Assembly: GCA_043228905.1 (NCBI GenBank)
Contig: JBHGNT010000035.1
Coordinates: 186,001 to 250,000 of the forward strand
Origin: Azolla caroliniana
Taxonomy: Eukaryota; Polypodiophyta
Length of the DNA: 64,000 nt
Direction of reading: 5' to 3'
Shown one piece after another: positions 53,254 through 64,000 of the stretch; position 1 is the first letter of the stretch, and each line of letters opens with the position of its first letter. Below the pieces are notes generated by a model. It was given only the letters and a program-made list of their open reading frames with translations, was not told the origin of the DNA and did no database searches. A program made the translations under genes and the position numbers.

Positions 53254-55567
53254 ATGAACATTTTAATTTACCTACTTACTCTTGTCAACTCCTACCTCAA
53301 ATTTGCTAATTTCTTCATGTCTCTCGACGTGAGTGTCCAAATCTTTATTTTTTAATTCCATATCATAGCAAGCGTTGTTAGCTTCAATTCGCATGTTTGA
53401 ACACAGAAATCCGATATCACACGAGCTAGATATGAACATTTTAATTTACCTACTTGCTCTTGTCAACTCCCACCTCAAATTTGCTAATTTCTTCATGTCG
53501 CTCGACCTGATTTTTAAAATCTTGATTTTTTAATTCCATATCATAGCTAGCGTTGTTAGCTTCAATTCGCATGTTTGAACACAGAAATCCGATATCACAC
53601 GAGCCAGATATGAACATTTTAATTTACCTACTTGCTCTTGTCAACTCTCACCTCAAATTTGCTAATTTCTTCATGTCTCTCGACGTGGGTTTCAAAATCT
53701 TGACTTTTTATTTCCATATCATAGCAAGCGTTGTTAGCTTCAATTCCCACGTTTGAACACAGAAATCCGATATCACACGAGCCAGATATGAACATTTTAA
53801 TTTACTAACGCGTTGTTCTAAACTCCCGCCTCAAATTTGCTAATTTCTTCATGTCTCTCGACGTGAGTGTCCAAATTTTGATTTTTTAATTCCATATCAT
53901 AGCAAGCGTTGTTAGCTTCAATTCGCATGTTTGAACACAGAAATCCGATATCACACGAGCTAGATATGAACATTTTAATTTACCTACTTGCTCTTGTCAA
54001 CTCCCACCTCAAATTTGCTAATTTCTTCATGTCGCTCGACCTGATTTTTAAAATCTTGATTTTTTAATTCCATATCATAGCTAGCGTTGTTAGCTTCAAT
54101 TCGCATGTTTGAACATAGAAATCCGATATCACACGAGCCAGATATGAACATTTTAATTTACCTACTGGCTCTTGTCAACTCCCACCTCCAATTTGCTAAT
54201 TTCTTCATGTCGCTCGACCTGATTTTTAAAACCTTGATTTTTTAATTCCATATCATAGCTAGCGTTGTTAGCTACGATTCGCAGGTTTGAACACAAAAAT
54301 CCGATATCACACGAGCCAGATATGAACATTTTAATTTACCTACTTACTCTTGTCAACTCCTGCCTCAAATTTGCTAATTTCTTCATGTCTCTCGACTTGA
54401 GTGTCCAGATCTTGATTTTTTAATTCCATATCATAGCAAGCGTTGTTAGCTTCAATTCGCATGTTTGAACACAGAAATACGATATCACACGAGCCAGATA
54501 TGAACATTTTAATTTACCTACTTGCTCTTGTCAACTCCCACCTCAAATTTGCTAATTTCTTCATGTCGCTCGACCTGAGTTTTAAAATCTTGATTTTTTA
54601 ATTCCATATCATAGCTAGCGTTGTTAGCTTCGATTCGCATGTTTGAACACAGAAATCCGATATCACACGAGCTAGATATGAACATTTTAATTTACCTACT
54701 TGCTCTTGTCAACTCCCACCTCAAATTTGCTAATTTCTTCATGTCGCTGGACCTGATTTTTAAAATCTTGATTTTTTAATTCCATATCATAGCTAGCGTT
54801 GTTAGCTTCAATTCGCATGTTTGAACACAGAAATACGATATCACACGAGCCAGATATGAACATTTTAATTTACGTACTTGCTCTTGTCAACTCCCACCTC
54901 AAATTTGCTAATTTCTTCATGTCGCTCGACCTGAGTTTTAAAATCTTGATTTTTTAATTCCATATCATAGCTAGCGTTGTTAGCTTCGATTCGCATGTTT
55001 GAACACAGAAATCCGATATCACACGAGCCAGATATGAACATTTTAATTTACCTACTTACTCTTGTCAACTCCTACCTCAAATTTGCTAATTTCTTCATGT
55101 CTCTCGACGTGAGTGTCCAAATCTTTATTTTTTAATTCCATATCATAGCAAGCGTTGTTAGCTTCAATTCGCATGTTTGAACACAGAAATCCGATATCAC
55201 ACGAGCTAGATATGAACATTTTAATTTACCTACTTGCTCTTGTCAACTCCCACCTCAAATTTGCTAATTTCTTCATGTCGCTCGACCTGATTTTTAAAAT
55301 CTTGATTTTTTAATTCCATATCATAGCTAGCGTTGTTAGCTTCAATTCGCATGTTTGAACACAGAAATCCGATATCACACGAGCCAGATATGAACATTTT
55401 AATTTACCTACTTGCTCTTGTCAACTCTCACCTCAAATTTGCTAATTTCTTCATGTCTCTCGACGTGGGTTTCAAAATCTTGACTTTTTATTTCCATATC
55501 ATAGCAAGCGTTGTTAGCTTCAATTCGCATGTTTGAACACAGAAATCCGATATCACACGAGCCAGAT
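52008..55567 (+). repeat. Ten-monomer tandem duplication (2 x 1780 bp)
   Basis: Units 52008-53787 and 53788-55567 abut and agree across all ten subtypes, including ctactggctcttg, gctacgattcgcagg (52491 and 54271), tttacgtacttgc and the tctcacc monomer with tttttatttcc. A visible difference is cccacgtttg near 53750 against gcatgtttg near 55530. The tatttcc change removes a stop codon, so both copies contain the same 67-codon chance reading frame, which is not a gene. Confidence 0.92.
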
Positions 55568-56635
55568 ATGAACATTTTAATTTACCTAGTTGCTCTTGTC
55601 AACTCCCACCTCAAATTTGCTAATTTCTTCATGTCGCTCGACCGGATTTTTAAATTCTTGATTTTTTAATTCCATCTCATAGCTAGCGTTGTTAGCTTTA
55701 ATTCGCATGTTTGAACACAAAAATCCGATATCACACGAGCCAGATATGAACATTTTAATTTACCTACTTACTCTTGTCAACTCCTGCCTCAAATTTGCTA
55801 ATTTCTTCATGTCTCTCGACTTGAGTGTCGAAATCTTGATTTTTTAATTCCATATCATAGCAAGCGTTGTTAGCTTCAATTCGCATGTTTGAACACAGAA
55901 ATCCGATATCACACGAGCTAGATATGAACATTTTAATTTACCTACTTGCTCTTGTCAACTCCCACCTCAAATTTGCTAATTTCTTCATGTCGCTCGACCT
56001 GATTTTTAAAATCTTGATTTTTTAATTCCATATCATAGCTAGCGTTGTTAGCTTCAATTCGCATGTTTGAACATAGAAATCCGATATCACACGAGCCAGA
56101 TATGAACATTTTAATTTACCTACTTGCTCTTGTCAACTCCCACCTCCAATTTGCTAATTTCTTCATGTCGCTCGACCTGATTTTTAAAACCTTGATTTTT
56201 TAATTCCATATCATAGCTAGCGTTGTTAGCTACGATTCGCAGGTTTGAACACAAAAATCCGATATCACACGAGCCAGATATGAACATTTTAATTTACCTA
56301 CTTACTCTTGTCAACTCCTGCCTCAAATTTGCTAATTTCTTCATGTCTCTCGACTTGAGTGTCCAGATCTTGATTTTTTAATTCCATATCATAGCAAGCG
56401 TTGTTAGCTTCAATTCGCATGTTTGAACACAGAAATACGATATCACACGAGCCAGATATGAACATTTTAATTTACCTACTTGCTCTTGTCAACTCCCACC
56501 TCAAATTTGCTAATTTCTTCATGTCGCTCGACCTGAGTTTTAAAATCTTGATTTTTTAATTCCATATCATAGCTAGCGTTGTTAGCTTCGATTCGCATGT
56601 TTGAACACAGAAATCCGATATCACACGAGCTAGAT

Positions 56636-58661
56636 ATGAACATTTTAATTTACCTACTTGCTCTTGTCAACTCCCACCTCAAATTTGCTAATTTCTTCAT
56701 GTCGCTGGACCTGATTTTTAAAATCTTGATTTTTTAATTCCATATCATAGCTAGCGTTGTTAGCTTCAATTCGCATGTTTGAACACAGAAATACGATATT
56801 ACACGAGCCAGATATGAACATTTTAATTTACCTACTTGCTCTTGTCAACTCCCACCTCAAATTTGCTAATTTCTTCATGTCGCTCGACCTGAGTTTTAAA
56901 ATCTTGATTTTTTAATTCCATATCATAGCTAGCGTTGTTAGCTTCAATTCGCATGTTTGAACACAGAAATCCGATATCACACGAGCTAGATATGAACATT
57001 TTAATTTACCTACTTGCTCTTGTCAACTCCCACCTCAAATTTGCTAATTTCTTCATGTCGCTGGACCTGATTTTTAAAATTTTGATTTTTTAATTCCGTA
57101 TCATAGCTAGCGTAGTTAGCTTCGATTCGCATGTTTGAACACAAAAATCCGATATCACACGAGCCAGATATGAACATTTTAATTTACCTACTTACTCTTG
57201 TCAACTCCTACCTCAAATTTGCTAATTTCTTCATGTCTCTCGACGTGAGTGTCCAAATCTTTATTTTTTAATTCCATATCATAGCAAGCGTTGTTAGCTT
57301 CAATTCGCATGTTTGAACACAGAAATCCGATATCACACGAGCTAGATATGAACATTTTAATTTACCTACTTGCTCTTGTCAACTCCCACCTCAAATTTGC
57401 TAATTTCTTCATGTCGCTCGACCTGATTTTTAAAATCTTGATTTTTTAATTCCATATCATAGCTGGCGTTGTTAGCTTCAATTCGCATGTTTGAACACAG
57501 AAATCCGATATCACACGAGCCAGATATGAACATTTTAATTTACCTACTTGCTCTTGTCAACTCCCACCTCAAATTTGCTAATTTCTTCATGTCGCTCGAC
57601 CTGATTCTTAAAATTTTGATTTTTTAATTCCATATCATAGCTAGCGTTGTTAGCTTCGATTCGCATGTTTGAACACAAAAATCCGATATCACACGAGCCA
57701 GATATGAACATTTTAATTTACTAACGCGTTGTTCTAAACTCCCGCCTCAAATTTGCTAATTTCTTCATGTCTCTCGACGTGAGTGTCCAAATTTTGATTT
57801 TTTAATTCCATATCATAGCAAGCGTTGTTAGCTTCAATTCGCATGTTTGAACACAGAAATCCGATATCACACGAGCCAGATATGAACATTTTAATTTACC
57901 TACTTGCTCTTGTCAACTCCCACCTCAAATTTGCTAATTTCTTCATGTCGCTCGACCTGAGTTTTAAAATCTTGATTTTTTAATTCCATATCATAGCTAG
58001 CGTTGTTAGCTTCAATTCGCATGTTTGAACACAGAAATCCGATATCACACGAGCCAGATATGAACATTTTAATTTACCTACTTGCTCTTGTCAACTCCCA
58101 CCTCAAATTTGCTAATTTCTTCATGTCGCTCGACCTGATTTTTAAAATTTTGATTTTTTAATTCCATATCATAGCTAGCGTTGTTAGCTTCAATTCGCAT
58201 GTTTGAACACAGAAATCCGATATCACACGAGCCAGATATGAACATTTTAATTTACCTACTTACTCTTGTCAACTCCTACCTCAAATTTGCTAATTTCTTC
58301 ATGTCTCTCGACGTGAGTGTCCAAATCTTGATTTTTTAATTCCATATCATAGCAAGCGTTGTTAGCTTCAATTCCCACGTTTGAACACAGAAATCCGATA
58401 TCACACGAGCCAGATATGAACATTTTAATTTACTAACGCGTTGTTCTAAACTCCCGCCTCAAATTTGCTAATTTCTTCATGTCTCTCGACGTGAGTGTCC
58501 AAATTTTGATTTTTTAATTCCATATCATAGCAAGCGTTGTTAGCTTCAATTCGCATGTTTGAACACAGAAATCCGATATCACACGAGCTAGATATGAACA
58601 TTTTAATTTACCTACTTGCTCTTGTCAACTCCCACCTCAAATTTGCTAATTTCTTCATGTC
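56636..58661 (+). repeat. Segment repeated at thirty-monomer spacing, copy A
   Basis: It corresponds to 61975-64000 at an offset of 5339 (30 x 178 less one). Shared rare markers include aattccgtatc with gcgtagttagc (57096 and 62435), gattcttaaa (57603 and about 62942) and two ctaacgcg boxes 712 bp apart. Differences include aaatacgatatt near 56790 versus aaatccgatatc near 62130. The odd base comes from the single 177-bp unit inside the 61-kb block. Confidence 0.88.
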
Positions 58662-61149
58662 GCTCGACCTGATTTTTAAAATCTTGATTTTTTAATTCCA
58701 TATCATAGCTAGCGTTGTTAGCTTCAATTCGCATGTTTGAACATAGAAATCCGATATCACACGAGCCAGATATGAACATTTTAATTTACCTACTTGCTCT
58801 TGTCAACTCCCACCTCCAATTTGCTAATTTCTTCATGTCGCTCGACCTGATTTTTAAAACCTTGATTTTTTAATTCCATATCATAGCTAGCGTTGTTAGC
58901 TACGATTCGCAGGTTTGAACACAAAAATCCGATATCACACGAGCCAGATATGAACATTTTAATTTACCTACTTACTCTTGTCAACTCCTGCCTCAAATTT
59001 GCTAATTTCTTCATGTCTCTCGACTTGAGTGTCCAGATCTTGATTTTTTAATTCCATATCATAGCAAGCGTTGTTAGCTTCAATTCGCATGTTTGAACAC
59101 AGAAATACGATATCACACGAGCCAGATATGAACATTTTAATTTACCTACTTGCTCTTGTCAACTCCCACCTCAAATTTGCTAATTTCTTCATGTCGCTCG
59201 ACCTGAGTTTTAAAATCTTGATTTTTTAATTCCATATCATAGCTAGCGTTGTTAGCTTCGATTCGCATGTTTGAACACAGAAATCCGATATCACACGAGC
59301 TAGATATGAACATTTTAATTTACCTACTTGCTCTTGTCAACTCCCACCTCAAATTTGCTAATTTCTTCATGTCGCTGGACCTGATTTTTAAAATCTTGAT
59401 TTTTTAATTCCATATCATAGCTAGCGTTGTTAGCTTCAATTCGCATGTTTGAACATAGAAATCCGATATCACACGAGCCAGATATGAACATTTTAATTTA
59501 CCTACTTGCTCTTGTCAACTCCCACCTCCAATTTGCTAATTTCTTCATGTCGCTCGACCTGATTTTTAAAACCTTGATTTTTTAATTCCATATCATAGCT
59601 AGCGTTGTTAGCTACGATTCGCAGGTTTGAACACAAAAATCCGATATCACACGAGCCAGATATGAACATTTTAATTTACCTACTTACTCTTGTCAACTCC
59701 TGCCTCAAATTTGCTAATTTCTTCATGTCTCTCGACTTGAGTGTCCAAATTTTGATTTTTTAATTCCATATCATAGCAAGCGTTGTTAGCTTCAATTCGC
59801 ATGTTTGAACACAGAAATCCGATATCACACGAGCCAGATATGAACATTTTAATTTACCTACTTGCTCTTGTCAACTCCCACCTCAAATTTGCTAATTTCT
59901 TCATGTCGCTCGACCTGAGTTTTAAAATCTTGATTTTTTAATTCCATATCATAGCTAGCGTTGTTAGCTTCAATTCGCATGTTTGAACACAGAAATCCGA
60001 TATCACACGAGCCAGATATGAACATTTTAATTTACCTACTTGCTCTTGTCAACTCCCACCTCAAATTTGCTAATTTCTTCATGTCGCTCGACCTGATTTT
60101 TAAAATTTTGATTTTTTAATTCCATATCATAGCTAGCGTTGTTAGCTTCAATTCGCATGTTTGAACACAGAAATCCGATATCACACGAGCCAGATATGAA
60201 CATTTTAATTTACCTACTTACTCTTGTCAACTCCTACCTCAAATTTGCTAATTTCTTCATGTCTCTCGACGTGAGTGTCCAAATCTTGATTTTTTAATTC
60301 CATATCATAGCAAGCGTTGTTAGCTTCAATTCCCACGTTTGAACACAGAAATCCGATATCACACGAGCCAGATATGAACATTTTAATTTACTAACGCGTT
60401 GTTCTAAACTCCCGCCTCAAATTTGCTAATTTCTTCATGTCTCTCGACGTGAGTGTCCAAATTTTGATTTCTTAATTCCATATCATAGCAAGCGTTGTTA
60501 GCTTCAATTCGCATGTTTGAACACAGAAATCCGATATCACACGAGCTAGATATGAACATTTTAATTTACCTACTTGCTCTTGTCAACTCCCACCTCAAAT
60601 TTGCTAATTTCTTCATGTCGCTCGACCTGATTTTTAAAATCTTGATTTTTTAATTCCATATCATAGCTAGCGTTGTTAGCTTCAATTCGCATGTTTGAAC
60701 ATAGAAATCCGATATCACACGAGCCAGATATGAACATTTTAATTTACCTACTTGCTCTTGTCAACTCCCACCTCCAATTTGCTAATTTCTTCATGTCGCT
60801 CGACCTGATTTTTAAAACCTTGATTTTTTAATTCCATATCATAGCTAGCGTTGTTAGCTACGATTCGCAGGTTTGAACACAAAAATCCGATATCACACGA
60901 GCCAGATATGAACATTTTAATTTACCTACTTACTCTTGTCAACTCCTGCCTCAAATTTGCTAATTTCTTCATGTCTCTCGACTTGAGTGTCCAGATCTTG
61001 ATTTTTTAATTCCATATCATAGCAAGCGTTGTTAGCTTCAATTCGCATGTTTGAACACAGAAATACGATATCACACGAGCCAGATATGAACATTTTAATT
61101 TACCTACTTGCTCTTGTCAACTCCCACCTCAAATTTGCTAATTTCTTCA

Positions 61150-61945
61150 TGTCTCTCGACTTGAGTGTCCAGATGTTGATTTTTTAATTCCATATCATAG
61201 AAAGCGTTGTTAGCTTCAATTCGCATGTTTGAATACAGAAATACGATATCACACGAGCCAGATATGAACATTTTAATTTACCTACTTGCTCTTGTCAACT
61301 CCCACCTCAAATTTGCTAATTTCTTCATGTCACTCGACCTGAGTTTTAAAACTTGATTTTTTAATTCCATATCATAGCTAGCGTTGTTAGCTTCCATTCG
61401 CATGTTTGAACACAGAAATCCGATAACACACGAGCCAGATATGAACATTTTAATTTACCTACTTGCTCTTGTCAACTCCCACCTCAAATTTGCTAATTTC
61501 TTCATGTCGCTCGACCTGATTTTTAAAATTTTGATTTTTTAATTCCATATCATAGCTAGCGTTGTTAGCTTCTATTCGCATGTTTGAACACAGAAATCCG
61601 ATATCACACGAGCCAGATATGAACATTTTAATTTACCTACTTGCTCTTGTCAACTCCCACCTCAAATTTGCTAATTTCTTCATGTCGCTCGACGTGGGTT
61701 TCAAAATCTTGACTTTTTAATTCCATATCATAGCTAGCGTTGTTAGCTTCAATTCGCATGTTTGAACACAGAAATCCGATATCACACGAGCCAGATATGA
61801 ACATTTTAATTTACCTACTTGCTCTTGTCAACTCCCACCTCAAATTTGCTAATTTGTTCATGTCGCTCGACCTGATTTTTAGAATCTTGATTTTTTAATT
61901 CCATATCATAGCTAGCGTTGTTAGCTTCGATTCGCATGTTTGAAC
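61150..61945 (+). repeat. Left-domain block embedded in the right domain
   Basis: About 800 bp matches 16.58-17.38 kb at an offset of 44564. Shared markers in order are cagatgttg, catagaaagc, gaatacagaaatacg, gtcactcgacc with the one-base deletion, ccgataacac, ttctattcg, cgtgggtttcaaaatcttgac, aatttgttcatg and gatttttagaatc. Flanks are normal right-domain sequence: acttgctc...cccacc before, acacagaaatcc...gagctagat after. The flanking halves make up one expected monomer, so the block is a net in-register insertion of 711 bp (four monomers, one of them 177 bp). Confidence 0.88.
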
Positions 61946-61974
61946 ACAGAAATCCGATATCACACGAGCTAGAT

Positions 61975-64000
61975 ATGAACATTTTAATTTACCTACTTGC
62001 TCTTGTCAACTCCCACCTCAAATTTGCTAATTTCTTCATGTCGCTGGACCTGATTTTTAAAATCTTGATTTTTTAATTCCATATCATAGCTAGCGTTGTT
62101 AGCTTCAATTCGCATGTTTGAACACAGAAATCCGATATCACACGAGCCAGATATGAACATTTTAATTTACCTACTTGCTCTTGTCAACTCCCACCTCAAA
62201 TTTGCTAATTTCTTCATGTCGCTCGACCTGAGTTTTAAAATCTTGATTTTTTAATTCCATATCATAGCTAGCGTTGTTAGCTTCAATTCGCATGTTTGAA
62301 CACAGAAATCCGATATCACACGAGCTAGATATGAACATTTTAATTTACCTACTTGCTCTTGTCAACTCCCACCTCAAATTTGCTAATTTCTTCATGTCGC
62401 TGGACCTGATTTTTAAAATTTTGATTTTTTAATTCCGTATCATAGCTAGCGTAGTTAGCTTCGATTCGCATGTTTGAACACAAAAATCCGATATCACACG
62501 AGCCAGATATGAACATTTTAATTTACCTACTTACTCTTGTCAACTCCTACCTCAAATTTGCTAATTTCTTCATGTCTCTCGACGTGAGTGTCCAAATCTT
62601 TATTTTTTAATTCCATATCATAGCAAGCGTTGTTAGCTTCAATTCGCATGTTTGAACACAGAAATCCGATATCACACGAGCTAGATATGAACATTTTAAT
62701 TTACCTACTTGCTCTTGTCAACTCCCACCTCAAATTTGCTAATTTCTTCATGTCGCTCGACCTGATTTTTAAAATCTTGATTTTTTAATTCCATATCATA
62801 GCTAGCGTTGTTAGCTTCAATTCGCATGTTTGAACACAGAAATCCGATATCACACGAGCCAGATATGAACATTTTAATTTACCTACTTGCTCTTGTCAAC
62901 TCCCACCTCAAATTTGCTAATTTCTTCATGTCGCTCGACCTGATTCTTAAAATTTTGATTTTTTAATTCCATATCATAGCTAGCGTTGTTAGCTTCGATT
63001 CGCATGTTTGAACACAAAAATCCGATATCACACGAGCCAGATATGAACATTTTAATTTACTAACGCGTTGTTCTAAACTCCCGCCTCAAATTTGCTAATT
63101 TCTTCATGTCTCTCGACGTGAGTGTCCAAATTTTGATTTTTTAATTCCATATCATAGCAAGCGTTGTTAGCTTCAATTCGCATGTTTGAACACAGAAATC
63201 CGATATCACACGAGCCAGATATGAACATTTTAATTTACCTACTTGCTCTTGTCAACTCCCACCTCAAATTTGCTAATTTCTTCATGTCGCTCGACCTGAG
63301 TTTTAAAATCTTGATTTTTTAATTCCATATCATAGCTAGCGTTGTTAGCTTCAATTCGCATGTTTGAACACAGAAATCCGATATCACACGAGCCAGATAT
63401 GAACATTTTAATTTACCTACTTGCTCTTGTCAACTCCCACCTCAAATTTGCTAATTTCTTCATGTCGCTCGACCTGATTTTTAAAATTTTGATTTTTTAA
63501 TTCCATATCATAGCTAGCGTTGTTAGCTTCAATTCGCATGTTTGAACACAGAAATCCGATATCACACGAGCCAGATATGAACATTTTAATTTACCTACTT
63601 ACTCTTGTCAACTCCTACCTCAAATTTGCTAATTTCTTCATGTCTCTCGACGTGAGTGTCCAAATCTTGATTTTTTAATTCCATATCATAGCAAGCGTTG
63701 TTAGCTTCAATTCCCACGTTTGAACACAGAAATCCGATATCACACGAGCCAGATATGAACATTTTAATTTACTAACGCGTTGTTCTAAACTCCCGCCTCA
63801 AATTTGCTAATTTCTTCATGTCTCTCGACGTGAGTGTCCAAATTTTGATTTTTTAATTCCATATCATAGCAAGCGTTGTTAGCTTCAATTCGCATGTTTG
63901 AACACAGAAATCCGATATCACACGAGCTAGATATGAACATTTTAATTTACCTACTTGCTCTTGTCAACTCCCACCTCAAATTTGCTAATTTCTTCATGTC
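61975..64000 (+). repeat. Segment repeated at thirty-monomer spacing, copy B
   Basis: This is the partner of 56636-58661, cut off by the window border, so the real duplicated segment may be longer. It begins right after the embedded left-domain block and contains the ctaacgcg boxes at 63060 and 63772. Confidence 0.88.
63933..64000 (+). repeat. Partial monomer at right window edge
   Basis: The last unit starts at 63933 and stops after 68 bases (ending cttcatgtc) at the window border. The array therefore continues to the right; no array edge is visible. Confidence 0.95.

Larger units (their letters stand above)
1..64000 (+). repeat. 178-bp satellite DNA array, entire window
   Basis: Every base belongs to a tandem repeat of 178 bp in a single orientation. 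The landmark atgaacat recurs at 173, 351, 529, 707 and so on to 63933. The distance 173 to 63933 is 63760 bp, which equals 334 x 178 + 20 x 177 + 6 x 128, so the register is never lost. Reference-unit composition is 41 C and 23 G in 178 bases. No transposon, microsatellite expansion, inversion or unique sequence interrupts it. Homogeneous arrays with nucleosome-sized units usually form centromeric or pericentromeric heterochromatin; that role is inferred, as nothing in DNA alone proves centromere identity. I do not recognise the satellite family. A subtelomeric or interstitial heterochromatin block is the main alternative. Confidence 0.98.
36444..64000 (+). repeat. Right domain, tetramer-based higher-order repeat
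   Basis: The ctaacgcg subtype begins (monomer position 18) at 37173, 38241, 38953, 39665, 40377, 40555 (ctaacgtg), 41623, 42335, 42513, 46507, 47219, 47397, 48109, 49177, 50067, 50779, 52025, 53805, 57721, 58433, 60391, 63060 and 63772. Nine of the 22 intervals are exactly 712 bp, four monomers, and all are whole-monomer multiples after allowing for known deletions. The gagctagat ending, cccacgtttg, gctacgattcgcagg and gaacatagaaat are domain-specific. The one-base deletion common elsewhere appears only once, at about 61.35 kb, inside a block of left-domain type. Confidence 0.8.

Noticed and set aside
1-64000. CRISPR array
   Set aside because: Units are 178 bp and contiguous with no unique spacers, far outside CRISPR repeat and spacer sizes, and there is no cas gene.

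Overview
The whole 64-kb window is one uninterrupted, head-to-tail satellite DNA array with no flanking unique sequence. The repeat unit is 178 bp and about 36% G+C. It keeps the same orientation from the first base to the last. Stepping the landmark atgaacat along the sequence gives 360 complete monomers between 173 and 63932, plus a 172-base partial unit at the left edge and a 68-base partial unit at the right edge. The count closes exactly as 334 units of 178 bp, 20 units of 177 bp (all with the same one-base deletion) and 6 units of 128 bp (all with the same 50-bp deletion). I see no protein-coding gene, RNA gene, transposon, promoter or terminator.

This is eukaryotic heterochromatin, most likely centromeric or pericentromeric. 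A nucleosome-scale unit of about 178 bp is typical of plant centromere satellites, but similar lengths occur in insects and other animals. I do not recognise the family, so the species is left open. Most CpG sites in the unit exist in CG, TG or CA versions among the monomers. This suggests descent from CpG-methylated DNA and fits plants better than non-methylating animals.

Layout: (1) About 1-21.3 kb is a left domain of monomer subtypes in short-range mosaics, including a 4.3-4.9 kb segment present twice (1-4860 and 11468-15790). (2) About 21.3-36.4 kb is a middle domain built by successive multi-monomer tandem duplications of 3, 7, 9, 13 and 15 units. A new subtype with ctaacgcg at monomer position 18 first appears here. 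(3) About 36.4-64 kb is a right domain in which the ctaacgcg subtype marks a basic four-monomer (712-bp) higher-order unit, further amplified as 2-, 7-, 10-, 11- and 30-monomer duplications. A short block of left-domain monomers (about 61150-61945) lies in register inside the right domain, about 44.6 kb from its closest relative.

The monomers fall into two main structural classes. One carries three short inverted repeats (monomer positions 66-75, 79-89 and 114-130). In the other class (ctctcgac...agcaagcg) all three are usually broken together. The two classes are interspersed every few monomers. The array's biology is therefore that of a structural chromosome region evolving by unequal exchange and conversion-like transfer, not of a gene system.
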